A DNA stretch of 64,000 nucleotides from Rhodospirillaceae bacterium. Lineage in GTDB: Bacteria; Pseudomonadota; Alphaproteobacteria; UBA8366. Shown piece by piece: positions 9,735 to 19,127 of this stretch. Positions within the stretch are counted from its first letter, which is position 1. Every line of letters starts with the position of its first letter. The position numbers were made by a program, and so were the translations under genes. The notes beneath the pieces are model-generated. The model did not search any database. It saw only the letters and a list, made by a program, of their open reading frames with translations, and was not told where the DNA came from. Location: positions 1 through 64,000 of the forward strand of contig PAZH01000011.1 in NCBI GenBank assembly GCA_002716125.1. Direction: 5' to 3'.

Positions 9735-10190
9735 GTGCGCACACATATTGTCGCCGTCGGTCGCCTGAAGCGCGGCGCCGAAGCGTCGCTTTATGAACAT
9801 TTCGCAGACCGCGTGCGTCCGCCGATCCAATTGCACGAAGTCGAAGACCGCAAAGCCGACGATAAGTCGCGGCGCAAACGCGAAGCTGAATTAATCACGG
9901 CAGCCATTCCGGATGGGGCGACAATCGTTGCGCTAGACGAAACCGGACGGAATCTTACAAGCCGCGAGTTTGCAAAACGCCTGTCTCATTGGCGCGATAC
10001 CGGAACAAACGCGCTCGTTTTTATCATCGGCGGCGCGGACGGTTTGACGGACGAGATTCGGAACAAGGCCACCTTGGTCATGTCGTTCGGCAAGTCGACT
10101 TGGCCCCACCTTCTGGTCCGAGGCATGTTGGCCGAGCAACTCTACCGCGCGCAACAGATTCACGCCGGCCACCCCTATCACCGCGACTGA
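9735..10190 (+). CDS. rlmH: 23S rRNA pseudouridine-1915 N3-methyltransferase
   Basis: A SPOUT methyltransferase that modifies helix 69 of 23S rRNA on the 70S ribosome. 151 residues from a GTG start (9735). Conserved parts are the N-terminal TIVALDETGRNLTSREFA and the C-terminal knot FIIGGADGL, SFGKSTWPHLLVRGMLAEQLYRA and AGHPYHRD. It starts 10 bases after rsfS. Length is normal. Confidence 0.96.
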   Translation: MRTHIVAVGRLKRGAEASLYEHFADRVRPPIQLHEVEDRKADDKSRRKREAELITAAIPDGATIVALDETGRNLTSREFAKRLSHWRDTGTNALVFIIGGADGLTDEIRNKATLVMSFGKSTWPHLLVRGMLAEQLYRAQQIHAGHPYHRD

Positions 10191-10227
10191 TGCGGGAGTG
10201 TTTGCACTTGAACCGACTTTACATAGA

Positions 10228-11796
10228 ATGGCGCCCGAAATGACCAATAACACACGATCAAAACCGGCGGTATTGTGTATCCTGGACGGCTGGGGCGACG
10301 GCCCGGATAGCGCCACGAACGCGATTACGCGGGCGCACACTCCCAACTGGGATGCTATGTCCGCCGATGGGTTTCAGGCTCGCCTCGACGCATCCGAGCA
10401 TCACGTCGGCCTGCCCGACGGCCAAATGGGAAATTCCGAAGTTGGACATATGAATCTTGGCGCCGGACGAATTGTTCTGCAGGACTTGCCGCGCATTGAC
10501 GCGGCCATCGCCGACGGCTCCTTAGTGGTCGATCCAAAACTGGTATCGTTTCAAGATGCCTTGCGAAAAAGCGGTGGCACAGCACATCTCGTCGGTCTGA
10601 TGTCGCCGGGTGGTGTACACTCGCACCAAGACCAGATCGCCGCGGTCGCTAAGATGTTGGACACGGCCGGCGTGCCGGTCTGTGTACATGCGTTGCTGGA
10701 CGGCCGCGATTCGCCGCCGTCTTCCGCCGCGCAATATCTCGCGGAATTTGCCGAAGCGTCCGGCAACGCAAAAATCGGGACGATTTGCGGTCGTTATTTC
10801 GCAATGGACCGGGACAAACACTGGGACCGTGTGACGCGGGCCTACAAATTGCTTGTCGACGCCCATGGCGAACGGGCTGCAGATGCGGTCGCCGCCGTGA
10901 AAGCGTCCTACGAAGCGGGTACGACGGATGAGTTCGTCGAACCGACGGCGATTGACGGCTACAGCGGTATGCAGGACGGTGACGGCATTCTGATGCTGAA
11001 TTTCCGCGCGGACCGAGCGCGAGAAATTTTGACGGCCCTGTTGGACCCGGCGTTCGATGGATTTGATCGCGGTCGGGTCGTCGATTTCGCATCGACGCTC
11101 GGCATGATCGAGTATTCCGACGCTCTTAACCCGTTCATCGCACCGCTTTTCCCGTCGATCGAATTGGAGAATGTGTTCGGCGATATTCTCGCACAATCCG
11201 GATGTAAGCAGCTGCGGATTGCCGAGACGGAGAAATACGCGCACGTCACCTTCTTTTTTAACGGTGGGCAGGAACAAAAGTTCGACGGCGAAGAACGCAT
11301 TCTCGTCGCGTCACCCGATGTCGCAACCTATGATCTGAAGCCGGAAATGTCGGCGCCGGAAGTCACCGATAAACTCGTAGCGGCCATTCGATCCGGGACC
11401 TTCGATTTCATTCTCGTCAATTATGCCAACACGGATATGGTCGGCCACACAGGCGACTTCGACGCCGCCGTGAAAGCCGTCGAGACCGTTGACGCCTGCC
11501 TCGGCAGGTTGCGCCAGGCGGTGACGGAAGCTGGCGGTACGATGTTGGTGACCGCGGATCACGGTAATGCCGAAATGATGACCGACCCTGCGTCAGGAGC
11601 ACCGCATACGGCGCATACGAAGAACTTGGTGCCAGCGATCTTAATCGGCGCAGCACAAAACATCGGCGCCCTTAAAGACGGCTGCCTGGCCGATGTCGCA
11701 CCGACAATGTTGGCGCTGATGAACCTTCAGCAGCCACCGGAAATGAGTGGCCAATCCCTTCTCATTGAGGCGGACCAGCAACGTGCGGCCGTTTAA
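10228..11796 (+). CDS. gpmI: 2,3-bisphosphoglycerate-independent phosphoglycerate mutase
   Basis: Interconverts 3- and 2-phosphoglycerate in glycolysis using two Mn ions. About 522 residues of the alkaline phosphatase superfamily. Motifs: AVLCILDGWG at the N-terminus, GQMGNSEVGHMNLGAG with the nucleophilic Ser near residue 70, HALLDGRDSPP, and the C-terminal metal site VTADHGNAEMM. Possible starts are ATG at 10228 and at 10240; a GTG at 10198 is too far upstream. Its 3' end overlaps the start region of envC, and it heads the gpmI-envC-ctpA-deacetylase-rppH run. Confidence 0.96.
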   Translation: MAPEMTNNTRSKPAVLCILDGWGDGPDSATNAITRAHTPNWDAMSADGFQARLDASEHHVGLPDGQMGNSEVGHMNLGAGRIVLQDLPRIDAAIADGSLVVDPKLVSFQDALRKSGGTAHLVGLMSPGGVHSHQDQIAAVAKMLDTAGVPVCVHALLDGRDSPPSSAAQYLAEFAEASGNAKIGTICGRYFAMDRDKHWDRVTRAYKLLVDAHGERAADAVAAVKASYEAGTTDEFVEPTAIDGYSGMQDGDGILMLNFRADRAREILTALLDPAFDGFDRGRVVDFASTLGMIEYSDALNPFIAPLFPSIELENVFGDILAQSGCKQLRIAETEKYAHVTFFFNGGQEQKFDGEERILVASPDVATYDLKPEMSAPEVTDKLVAAIRSGTFDFILVNYANTDMVGHTGDFDAAVKAVETVDACLGRLRQAVTEAGGTMLVTADHGNAEMMTDPASGAPHTAHTKNLVPAILIGAAQNIGALKDGCLADVAPTMLALMNLQQPPEMSGQSLLIEADQQRAAV

Positions 11797-13003
11797 CGCC
11801 CGCCAACTTGCGCTCGCGGGATTGGTTGCTTTTTTAACCTTGGGTCCTTTTGACGGTGTAGAAGCTCAGGACAAACAAGAACTCGAGCGGATCGAGCGGC
11901 AGATCGAAACTCAACGCCAGGAACGGCAAATTCTCGATAGCGAACGCCGCGCGCTGGACAAAGGTGTGTCGTCATTGCGCCGAAACCTGATCCGCGCCGC
12001 GCGCACCGCACAAGAGCACGAAGCTGTCTTAAGCCGCCTCGAAGATAAGCTGCCGGAGCTTGAAGAAGAATCGAAGATTCGCAGCGCCGCGCTGCAAGAA
12101 CGCAGACGGCAGATGACCGGAACGCTGGCCGCCCTGGAACGACTTTCCCGCAATCCGCCGCAGGCGTTGCTGTTGTCGGACGCGGCACCGGTCAACATCG
12201 TTCGAAACGCGATCCTGCTTCGGGCCGCGTTGCCGACCTTGCAAGCCCGCGCCGCCGCCCTCAAAAACGAGCTTTCCGAAATTCAGTCCATCCGAACGGA
12301 ATTGGACAGTCGGCGACAAGAGATCAAAGTCGCGAGCCGAACGCTTGCTTTCGAGCAAAGTCGTCTGAACGCTTTAATGGGACACCGTGCCGTTGAACGG
12401 CGGCGTATGCTGCAACAATCCGAATCCGTGAATGCGCGATTGGCGGCCCTGAACCGAAAGGCGCAAAGCCTTCGGGAATTGTTCAGTAATTTTGCCAAGG
12501 AAAAGCGCGATGAAGACGCGGCGCGGACCGGCAAAGAAACATCGCCAAAGCAACAATCAACCACGGAACAACCGTCTCGCCAGGCGGGCCCCATCGCGCG
12601 CAACCCAGCACGCGGTAGCATGACTCTGCCGGCCCGAGGGCGGGTGGTCGAACGCTTTGGCCAAGACACGGGAACCGGGAGTTCTGCAAAGGGCGCGACC
12701 TTCCGAACACGATATCGTGCACAGGTCGTTGCGCCGTTTGATGGTAAGGTTGTATTTGCGGGCCCGTTCAAAGGTTACGGGCAAATCTTGATCATCCAGC
12801 ACGGCGACGCCTATCATACGCTTCTTGCTGGAATGCGACGGGTCGACGCCACCCTGGGTCAGCGGCTGCTAGCCGGTGAACCGATCGGCGTCATGGGAAC
12901 TCAGGAAGACGGAGCGCGCTTATACGTCGAAGTGCGCCGGAAGGGTCAACCAGTAAACCCACTTCCATGGTTTACGGCGGCAAACAATAAGGTGCGTGGA
13001 TAA
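11747..13003 (+). CDS. envC: EnvC-like murein hydrolase activator with degenerate LytM domain
   Basis: A periplasmic protein with a hydrophobic signal segment (LALAGLVAFLTLG), a long coiled coil from about residue 40 to 250 (ELERIERQIETQRQERQ and similar) and a C-terminal LytM/M23 domain from about residue 300. In the LytM domain the zinc ligands are lost: where active enzymes have HLHFEV this protein has RLYVEV, and the upstream His is also missing. It therefore probably activates amidases in cell separation rather than cutting peptidoglycan itself. The start is a GTG at 11747, overlapping gpmI by 50 bases; a second GTG at 11783 is also possible. ctpA begins directly after its stop. Confidence 0.85.
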   Translation: MANPFSLRRTSNVRPFNARQLALAGLVAFLTLGPFDGVEAQDKQELERIERQIETQRQERQILDSERRALDKGVSSLRRNLIRAARTAQEHEAVLSRLEDKLPELEEESKIRSAALQERRRQMTGTLAALERLSRNPPQALLLSDAAPVNIVRNAILLRAALPTLQARAAALKNELSEIQSIRTELDSRRQEIKVASRTLAFEQSRLNALMGHRAVERRRMLQQSESVNARLAALNRKAQSLRELFSNFAKEKRDEDAARTGKETSPKQQSTTEQPSRQAGPIARNPARGSMTLPARGRVVERFGQDTGTGSSAKGATFRTRYRAQVVAPFDGKVVFAGPFKGYGQILIIQHGDAYHTLLAGMRRVDATLGQRLLAGEPIGVMGTQEDGARLYVEVRRKGQPVNPLPWFTAANNKVRG

Positions 13004-14317
13004 ATGCGTAACTACCTTAAGGCTTCAATGGCAATTCTCGGCATTGGCGCCGTAATCGCTCTGTCCGGTTCGGTGACGGCGAAAGAGAAGGACCGGTCCG
13101 AGACCTATAGATTGCTGGAACTTTTTGGCGATGTTTTCGAACGAGTCCGATCGGACTATGTCGAGGAAGTCTCCGATGAAGAACTGATTGAAGCCGCTGT
13201 TCGCGGAATGCTTACCGATCTCGACCCGCACTCGGCGTTCCTGAACCGTAAACACTTCCGCGATATGCAAGTGCAGACGAAAGGCGAATTTGGCGGCCTC
13301 GGTATCGAAGTCACGATGGAAGGCGGTTACGTCAAGGTTGTTTCGCCCATCGATGAGACGCCCGCGTTCCGAGCCGGCATGAAGGCCGGCGATTTGATTA
13401 CCCATCTTGACGGTGAACACGTGCAGGGACTGACGCTCAGCCAAGCTGTCGAGAAAATGCGCGGTCCGATCAACAGCGACATCACCTTAACGGTCCGGCG
13501 CGATACGAAAAGTTTCGACGTCACGATCACCCGTGACAAAATCCGCATACGCTCTGTGCGGAGCCGCACCGAAGGTAATGTCGGTTACGTGCGCATCACC
13601 AGTTTCAGCGAGCAAACGGAGACAGGTCTGAATAAAGCCGTCGAGAAAATTAAGACCGAGCTTGGCGATAAATTGGCCGGCTTCGTCCTCGACCTCCGCA
13701 ACAACCCGGGCGGATTGTTGGATCAGGCGGTTCTGGTCTCGGATGCGTTTCTTGAAGAAGGTGAGCTCGTATCGACACGTGGCCGCGTCCAGGAAAACGC
13801 GCAGCGCTTCCATGCGACGCCAGGCGACATCACCAACGGCCTGCCGATTGTCGTATTGATCAACAGTGGTTCGGCTTCGGCTTCGGAAATCGTCGCAGGG
13901 GCGCTGCAGGACCATCGCCGGGCGGTTATCCTGGGCAAGAACTCTTTCGGCAAAGGTTCGGTTCAGACGATCATTCCGCTCGGTCGGAACGGCGCGATCA
14001 AACTTACGACGCAACGCTACTACACGCCGTCGGGCACCGCGATCCAGGCCAAAGGGATCGTACCCGACATCGAAGTCGCGCAAGCACGGGTCGAACTGTT
14101 GGAAGGCAACGCGCGGCGCGAACGTCACGAAGCGGACCTGCGCGGCGCGCTCGACAATGATCAATCGTCGACAAACAAGGACAAGCCGAACGCCAAAGAC
14201 GGCGAAGACAAAGCCGACCCGGCGGCAAAGCCGCAGAAACGAGTCGACTACCAGCTCGCGCGTGCTCTCGACTTGTTGCGTGGGCTTGCGCTATATCGGA
14301 ATCGAATGGTGAATTAG
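13004..14317 (+). CDS. ctpA: S41 family C-terminal processing protease
   Basis: A periplasmic serine protease that trims C-termini of envelope proteins. 437 residues: signal peptide 1-26 (ILGIGAVIALSGSVTA), PDZ domain about 85-170, and a catalytic domain with Ser in NSGSASASEIVAGAL near residue 290 and Lys in GKNSFGKGSVQT about 25 residues later. The C-terminal 70 residues are charged and low in complexity (Lys, Asp, Asn). Its ATG follows the envC stop with no gap, so the two are translationally linked. Pairing with envC suggests a joint role in peptidoglycan remodelling. Confidence 0.95.
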   Translation: MRNYLKASMAILGIGAVIALSGSVTAKEKDRSETYRLLELFGDVFERVRSDYVEEVSDEELIEAAVRGMLTDLDPHSAFLNRKHFRDMQVQTKGEFGGLGIEVTMEGGYVKVVSPIDETPAFRAGMKAGDLITHLDGEHVQGLTLSQAVEKMRGPINSDITLTVRRDTKSFDVTITRDKIRIRSVRSRTEGNVGYVRITSFSEQTETGLNKAVEKIKTELGDKLAGFVLDLRNNPGGLLDQAVLVSDAFLEEGELVSTRGRVQENAQRFHATPGDITNGLPIVVLINSGSASASEIVAGALQDHRRAVILGKNSFGKGSVQTIIPLGRNGAIKLTTQRYYTPSGTAIQAKGIVPDIEVAQARVELLEGNARRERHEADLRGALDNDQSSTNKDKPNAKDGEDKADPAAKPQKRVDYQLARALDLLRGLALYRNRMVN

Positions 14318-14329
14318 GAAAGAAGAACC

Positions 14330-15706
14330 CTGAAGCTTCCTTTTTTAACCAAGCGGAACAATCGGCCCGTCATCGACGATTTCGATGATGAGGAAGACGC
14401 TTACCTAAGGCCCAGCGAATCGAATCCAAACCTGCCTTGGATTTTTCTGCTCGCGGGTTGGGGCGGAGCCGTCGCATTGGTCGGCGGTGTTGTCGCCTAT
14501 CTTTGGTTGGCTTCCGACAGCATCATGGAGGAGTTGAAAGAGGACCGCCCGCAAATCACCATTCAAGTCCGCCCCAAACGTCGGGTGATCGAACCGCCGC
14601 CGACCGAAAAGAAACCCGCACCGGCGCAAGTCGCCGAGCGGGCCGATTCGCCTTCGGAAGACGCGGAGGCCCGCGAAACGAGACAACAAGAGGGTGCGGA
14701 AGCGTCACGTTCGGAGGGCGCTGCCCCGCAAGCCGCCGGGGGCGGCGACGAGGATTTGAAAGCGGGCTTGTCCCGCTTGCTTGGCAAGAAGGACGAGGCG
14801 GCAACGGCGTCTGCCGAGAAGCCCGCCGCGGATAAACCCGCGGAAGTCGTCTCCCTTTCGGTGTCCGATCAAAAACTCGGTGCGCCGACCACCGACCAAA
14901 TGAATCCGCATCCCGACGAGAAACTCGTCGAACAGAGCGATCAAGGCTCGCTGCCAAAGATCGACGAAGCTGGCCGGCAAGCTTGGCGCGTCTACGCCGG
15001 CCCCTTCAATAAGAGCGACACGCGCCCGCGGATTGCCGTGGTCGTCACCCATCTCGGCCTTTCCCCGCAGTTGACGCAGCGGGTCATCACCGAGTTACCA
15101 GGGCAGATTACGCTCGGTTTTGCACCCTATGCCCGCAGTCTCGGCGATTGGATACAGCAAGCCCGCGACGACGGCCATGAAGTCCTGCTCGGATTGCCGA
15201 TGGAGCCAAGCGATTACCCGCGCAACGATCCGGGACCCAACGGCCTTATGCTGGCCAACAGTCAGGAAGAAAATATCAAACGCCTCAATTGGGTGCTAAG
15301 CCGAGCCAGCGGATATGTCGGGGTTTTTAATTTCATGGGATCGCGCTTTGCGAACGAGAAACGCGCGTTGCGGCCGATTGTTCAGCAGCTGAAGAACAGA
15401 GGCCTAATGATGCTGGACACGCGCGTCAGCCCGTTTTCCGTTCTCGGTGTTGCGGCTCAAGAGGTCGGCCTGCCGTATACGGTGGTCGATATTTCTGCGG
15501 ATACCGAGCCCAATCGTGGCTCCATTGACCGGAAATTGCGACAAGTGACGGAATTGGCGACCAAAAATAAATTCGCGGTCGTCATCGTCCGTCCCTACCC
15601 GATTACGATGCTGCGATTGAAGAATTGGCTGAACCGTCTCGACCCGAACCAAATTGTCTTGGCGCCTCTCTCTGCGGTCGCGACCGTGAAGAAGACCAAA
15701 TCGTGA
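14330..15706 (+). CDS. Divergent polysaccharide deacetylase family protein, CTG start
   Basis: An inner-membrane-anchored protein of about 458 residues. The N-terminus has a transmembrane helix near residues 38-63 (IFLLAGWGGAVALVGGVVAYLWLA in outline), then a proline/alanine/glutamate-rich linker to about residue 215, then the YibQ-type deacetylase fold (PRIAVVVTHLGLS, LGLPMEP, NFMGSRFA, MMLDTRVSP, YTVVDISAD). The first ATG in frame (14522) would cut off the membrane helix. The frame upstream is open only back to the ctpA stop at 14315-14317, and the one plausible start is CTG at 14330 after AGGAAAGAAG. It belongs to the envC-ctpA envelope cluster. The enzyme activity of the family is not well settled. 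Confidence 0.82.
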   Translation: MKLPFLTKRNNRPVIDDFDDEEDAYLRPSESNPNLPWIFLLAGWGGAVALVGGVVAYLWLASDSIMEELKEDRPQITIQVRPKRRVIEPPPTEKKPAPAQVAERADSPSEDAEARETRQQEGAEASRSEGAAPQAAGGGDEDLKAGLSRLLGKKDEAATASAEKPAADKPAEVVSLSVSDQKLGAPTTDQMNPHPDEKLVEQSDQGSLPKIDEAGRQAWRVYAGPFNKSDTRPRIAVVVTHLGLSPQLTQRVITELPGQITLGFAPYARSLGDWIQQARDDGHEVLLGLPMEPSDYPRNDPGPNGLMLANSQEENIKRLNWVLSRASGYVGVFNFMGSRFANEKRALRPIVQQLKNRGLMMLDTRVSPFSVLGVAAQEVGLPYTVVDISADTEPNRGSIDRKLRQVTELATKNKFAVVIVRPYPITMLRLKNWLNRLDPNQIVLAPLSAVATVKKTKS

Positions 15707-16203
15707 CGAAACCAGCGGAAGACGAACGGCCGTTTCGCCCCTGTGTCGGCATCCTCTTAATCAATTCGGACGGCAAGATATTTGTCGGTGCGCGCAACGA
15801 CCTGCCGGGCGACCATTGGCAGATGCCGCAGGGTGGCATAGACGAAGGCGAGACACCTGAGGTTGCGGCTCTCCGTGAAATGGAGGAAGAAATCGGCACG
15901 GCGAAAGCGGAAATCGTCTCGGCCTACGAGAACTGGATTTACTATCGATTGCCGCCGGAATTGTCGAAGACTGCCTGGAAAGGCCGCTTTCAGGGTCAGA
16001 AACAGAAATGGTTCGCGCTTCGGTTTCTCGGAACGGATGGGGATATCAATATCGAGACCGAACACCCCGAATTCCGAGCCTGGAAATGGGCCGATCTCGA
16101 GGAACTGCCGGAAATGACCGTCGATTTTAAACGACCGGCCTACGAAGAGATTAGGGCCGCTTTTCGTAACGTGGTTAACGGGATAAAGACTCGCGCCCTT
16201 TGA
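15703..16203 (+). CDS. rppH: RNA pyrophosphohydrolase (Nudix)
   Basis: Removes pyrophosphate from 5' ends of mRNA to start decay. 166 residues with the full Nudix box GGIDEGETPEVAALREMEEEIG near residues 44-65 and the RppH-type WQMPQGG and QKQKWFALRF. The GTG at 15703 overlaps the TGA of the previous gene (GTGA), so translation is probably coupled. A longer in-frame start at 15625 would lie inside the deacetylase gene and adds no conserved sequence. Confidence 0.94.
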   Translation: MTKPAEDERPFRPCVGILLINSDGKIFVGARNDLPGDHWQMPQGGIDEGETPEVAALREMEEEIGTAKAEIVSAYENWIYYRLPPELSKTAWKGRFQGQKQKWFALRFLGTDGDINIETEHPEFRAWKWADLEELPEMTVDFKRPAYEEIRAAFRNVVNGIKTRAL

Positions 16204-16247
16204 CTCTCGACGCGGTTTTTCGTACATTTTAGCCGTGCGCGACCCTA

Positions 16248-17354
16248 GTGAAGCCTGGAAAAGGCCTCGCTGGGGCGTTCGTGTTTTTAGGCCTTGCCGG
16301 TGAATTACCGGCATTGTGGCACCATGAGGTGGCTGAGTTGATTGCAGAAGGCACATCGACTCCGGTCGTGACGGCATCAAGTGCCGTCCTTTCGGCGACG
16401 CGATCTAGTGTGCGCGATTCCGTATCGCTGCGCGCCGTCGAGCCGCCTGCGTCCGCAACCGAAATCGGCCTCCCCGAAGCGAAGAATTTTAATTCGCTGG
16501 AAGCGCTGACAGCACCGCTGAGCGTTGAAAACGTGACGGAAACGCAAGGTCTCGCAACCGTAGACCCGAATAAAGCAACACCGCTCGAAGTAAACGACCC
16601 CATCAGCCCCGAAAAGCCCTTAAATCAACCGTTGAACGCGGGTGACGTCACAGATAGCCGCAAGGTCGCCCGGCAGACCTCAGCCGACGCGGAAGAACAG
16701 GCCAGTGGCCCGGTCGACAAGGCTTCGGCCTCCGGCACGAAGCTGGTCAAAGACAGCGACGAGAAAGGCCCTGACGGCTTAACCGAAGAAGACCGTCAAA
16801 AAGTGGAGGAACTAAAACGCCGAGACGCTGAGGTTCGCGCGCATGAGCAGGCGCACGCGGCCGCCGGTGGCCCCTATGCGGGTGCCCCACGCTTCCGGTT
16901 TGTTCGCGGCCCGGACGGCAAGTTCTACGCAGTCGCCGGTGAAGTCTCGATCGATACGTCGGCTGTTCCAGGCAACCCACGGGCCACAATTCGAAAGATG
17001 CAACAGGTCAAACGCGCTGCCTTGGCACCGCAGGAACCGTCGGCGCAAGACCGTCGTGTTGCCGCAGAAGCGGAACGCAAGATCTTGCAGGCTCGCCAGG
17101 AAATCCGTGAAGAGGAAAACGAGCAAGTCAAAGAGTCGCAGGAGAGTCAGAGACGACGGGAAGCGGAGGCTCAGGGATTCGGCCGTTCAATCACCCCCGA
17201 ACAGGACCCGGCCTTCGATCCTGAAGCACGATTCCGCTCTGCCACTGGCGGAACAGGCCCGGCGCGCGGCACTGGATTGGCCGGCGCCGGCGGTCTGGAT
17301 GTCGACGTCTCCGACACCATCGATCCGCGGCAGCTCTTCAGCTTGGTCGCCTAA
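16248..17354 (+). CDS. SprA-related putative metalloprotease-like protein
   Basis: 368 residues from a GTG start. The first 175 residues are low in complexity and not conserved. The core from about residue 180 ([23 protein letters not shown]) contains HEQAH at about 199-203, similar to a zinc HExxH site, followed by [25 protein letters not shown]. This is the signature of the SprA-related family, whose function is unproven. Coiled-coil segments follow (about 250-310) and a Gly/Ala-rich tail. It ends the long + strand run; no gene follows for about 1 kb. Confidence 0.7.
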   Translation: MKPGKGLAGAFVFLGLAGELPALWHHEVAELIAEGTSTPVVTASSAVLSATRSSVRDSVSLRAVEPPASATEIGLPEAKNFNSLEALTAPLSVENVTETQGLATVDPNKATPLEVNDPISPEKPLNQPLNAGDVTDSRKVARQTSADAEEQASGPVDKASASGTKLVKDSDEKGPDGLTEEDRQKVEELKRRDAEVRAHEQAHAAAGGPYAGAPRFRFVRGPDGKFYAVAGEVSIDTSAVPGNPRATIRKMQQVKRAALAPQEPSAQDRRVAAEAERKILQARQEIREEENEQVKESQESQRRREAEAQGFGRSITPEQDPAFDPEARFRSATGGTGPARGTGLAGAGGLDVDVSDTIDPRQLFSLVA

Positions 17355-18346
17355 CGCCCAATTTCCGCTTGTCCAAAAGAGAAGGCGTCGAGACCTTGTT
17401 CCTGGCTCGGACCGGTGATTGGACCGGTACGAATTGGGCCAGAACGGGTCCGACGCCTTCTGGAGCGTTAAGCTCCGCGAAATTCGAAAGCTATTTCAGT
17501 GTCGCCCGTTCCCTTCAATGGCACCCTGGCAAAGCCCACCAACGGAATGTTTGACCAACGAGCCGCGCTGTATCGCGCTTCTGCATTTGCCGCCGATCGT
17601 TTCGACAACCATCCGGCGCCGGGACCGACCGAGAAACATTGGTCGTAAGACCGCCGCTCCTCCCACGGTTCGTGGCGTACAGGGTGACCCCACCGAACCG
17701 CGGCAAAGGCATTCTCCGATTCTGCCGACAGACCTTCGCGAGTCGTCCCCGAAGGGACCGGCGCATGCCGCAGCATCGCCCTGCCGACGGTTTCGGTGCG
17801 CAATCTGCCGTCACAAGGACGACCGCGCTTGCCCGCCTTCCGCTTTCCACCAACCGAAGCCGGAAGAAACCGCTGAACCCGGGGCGGCCGACAAAAGCCC
17901 AACCACCCTGGACCGAGAGTCCAACTCCGATCAGTCTGTCTGTTTTCGAAAATCCGGTTACGGCCCAAACAGACTTTCAGGAGACCACGAACTCACAATG
18001 CTTTCGCATCTCGACGAGCATCTTCTCGCGAAACCGCGAGCGTGCGCCACGCCAGAATCGGATCATCTGAAATTCTCTTGTGCATAACGTGCGAAGATAT
18101 GCACAACCCGTCCCGCCGCCTGTCACAAAGTTATCCACACCCGGATGGGGAATCAGTGATCCAGTGCCCCCAGGGACACGTAGAAGTCATAGAAAATCAA
18201 CAGAACGCGCACCTGCGCTCAGCGATATCTTGCCAGCGAAAACACGCGGAACAATTGACTAGAAGGGGAAAGAGGTCTAAGCCAGATTCTGCTGGGTGGA
18301 ATGCGCGCGAGTCCGTCGTGCGTCGAAGGGAACAAACGAGGGTCGG
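17355..18346. other. About 1 kb without a convincing gene
   Basis: Open frames exist on both strands here (the longest is 222 codons, 17419-18087), but their translations are Pro/Arg-rich, show no domain, and overlap each other, as chance frames in GC-rich DNA do. Near its right end the stretch holds a group of DnaA-box-like sites (18079-18139), with several GANTC sites around (for example 17716, 17739, 17916, 18055, 18152, 18283, 18308). No rRNA, tRNA or CRISPR pattern was seen. It may be a replication or regulatory region ahead of sdhC. Confidence 0.6.
18079..18139. other. Cluster of three DnaA-box-like sites (possible origin)
   Basis: TGTGCATAA at 18079-18087 (reverse of TTATGCACA), ATATGCACA at 18097-18105 and a perfect TTATCCACA at 18131-18139 lie within 61 bases. 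The first fits TTATNCACA and the second differs at one base. The cluster lies in the only long gene-free stretch of the window. Against an origin: genes on both sides read the same way, the flanks are not hemE, and no strongly AT-rich unwinding region is clear. Confidence 0.4.
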
Positions 18347-18742
18347 ATGAGTACAAACGAAAGACCGATGTCACCGCATCTGCAGATTTACCGGTGGCAA
18401 TGGACCATGGCGCTATCGATTTTACATCGGGCGACAGGCGTCGGCTTAGCAGTCGGCACGCTCCTATTGGTGGGATGGCTGCTCGCGCTCTCCGAGGGCC
18501 CAGATCGCTATGCCGCTTACCAGGGCTTTATCGGACATTGGTTCGGCCGTCTACTTCTGTTCGGGTGGACCTGGGCCTTATTTTACCATCTGTGCAATGG
18601 CATCCGGCACCTCGTCTGGGATACGGGCCGCGGTTTCGAGCTCGATACCGCGGCAAAATCCGGCTATTTCGTGGGCTTCGCATCCATCGTATTGACCGTT
18701 TTAGCCTGGGTCGCCGCCTACAACATGACGGGAGCGATGTGA
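18347..18742 (+). CDS. sdhC: Succinate dehydrogenase cytochrome b556 subunit
   Basis: A membrane anchor of complex II. 131 residues with three transmembrane helices. Conserved N-terminus RPMSPHLQIYRWQWTMALSILHRATG and the haem-ligand segment HLCNGIRHLVWD near residue 84. ATG at 18347 (MSTNERPMS) is used; an earlier in-frame codon lacks homology. Its TGA overlaps the ATG of sdhD by one base (TGATG). Confidence 0.95.
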   Translation: MSTNERPMSPHLQIYRWQWTMALSILHRATGVGLAVGTLLLVGWLLALSEGPDRYAAYQGFIGHWFGRLLLFGWTWALFYHLCNGIRHLVWDTGRGFELDTAAKSGYFVGFASIVLTVLAWVAAYNMTGAM

Positions 18743-19122
18743 TGAGTATGCAATCGCCACTCGGCCGGGTTCGCGGCCTCGGTTCCGCCAAGAACGGCAC
18801 GCATCATTGGTGGATGCAACGGGTGACCGCCGTCGCACTGATCCCCTTGGTGATCTGGTTTGCCATTGCCATGATCGGCCTGACGGGAGCGTCATACGAT
18901 ACGGCCATCGCATGGATGCGGTCACCTTTCAACGCCATCATGATGGTGTTGCTGATTATCGCGACCTTCCATCACATGCAGCTCGGGCTGCAGGTTGTGA
19001 TTGAGGATTACGTCCACAGCGAAGGCGCTAAAGTGGTCCTGATGATGGGCCAGAAACTCATTACATTTGCGCTGGCTATCGCCGCAGGCTTTGCGGTGCT
19101 CAAGATCGCGTTCGGAGGTTAA
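18742..19122 (+). CDS. sdhD: Succinate dehydrogenase membrane anchor subunit
   Basis: 126 residues, three transmembrane helices. [25 protein letters not shown] at the N-terminus and [19 protein letters not shown], carrying the second haem ligand and quinone-site residues, are typical of alphaproteobacterial SdhD. Overlap with sdhC and a 5-base gap to sdhA show one operon. Confidence 0.94.
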   Translation: MSMQSPLGRVRGLGSAKNGTHHWWMQRVTAVALIPLVIWFAIAMIGLTGASYDTAIAWMRSPFNAIMMVLLIIATFHHMQLGLQVVIEDYVHSEGAKVVLMMGQKLITFALAIAAGFAVLKIAFGG

Positions 19123-19127
19123 AGGCC

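Noticed and set aside
17419-18087. A 222-codon open frame on the + strand.
   Set aside because: Pro/Arg-rich translation with no domain, overlapped by similar frames on the other strand, as chance frames in GC-rich DNA are.
18268-18295. AGAATCTGGCTTAGACC on the minus strand resembles the 3' end of RNase P RNA.
   Set aside because: The rest of the RNA would have to lie in sdhC and none of its other conserved parts are seen.
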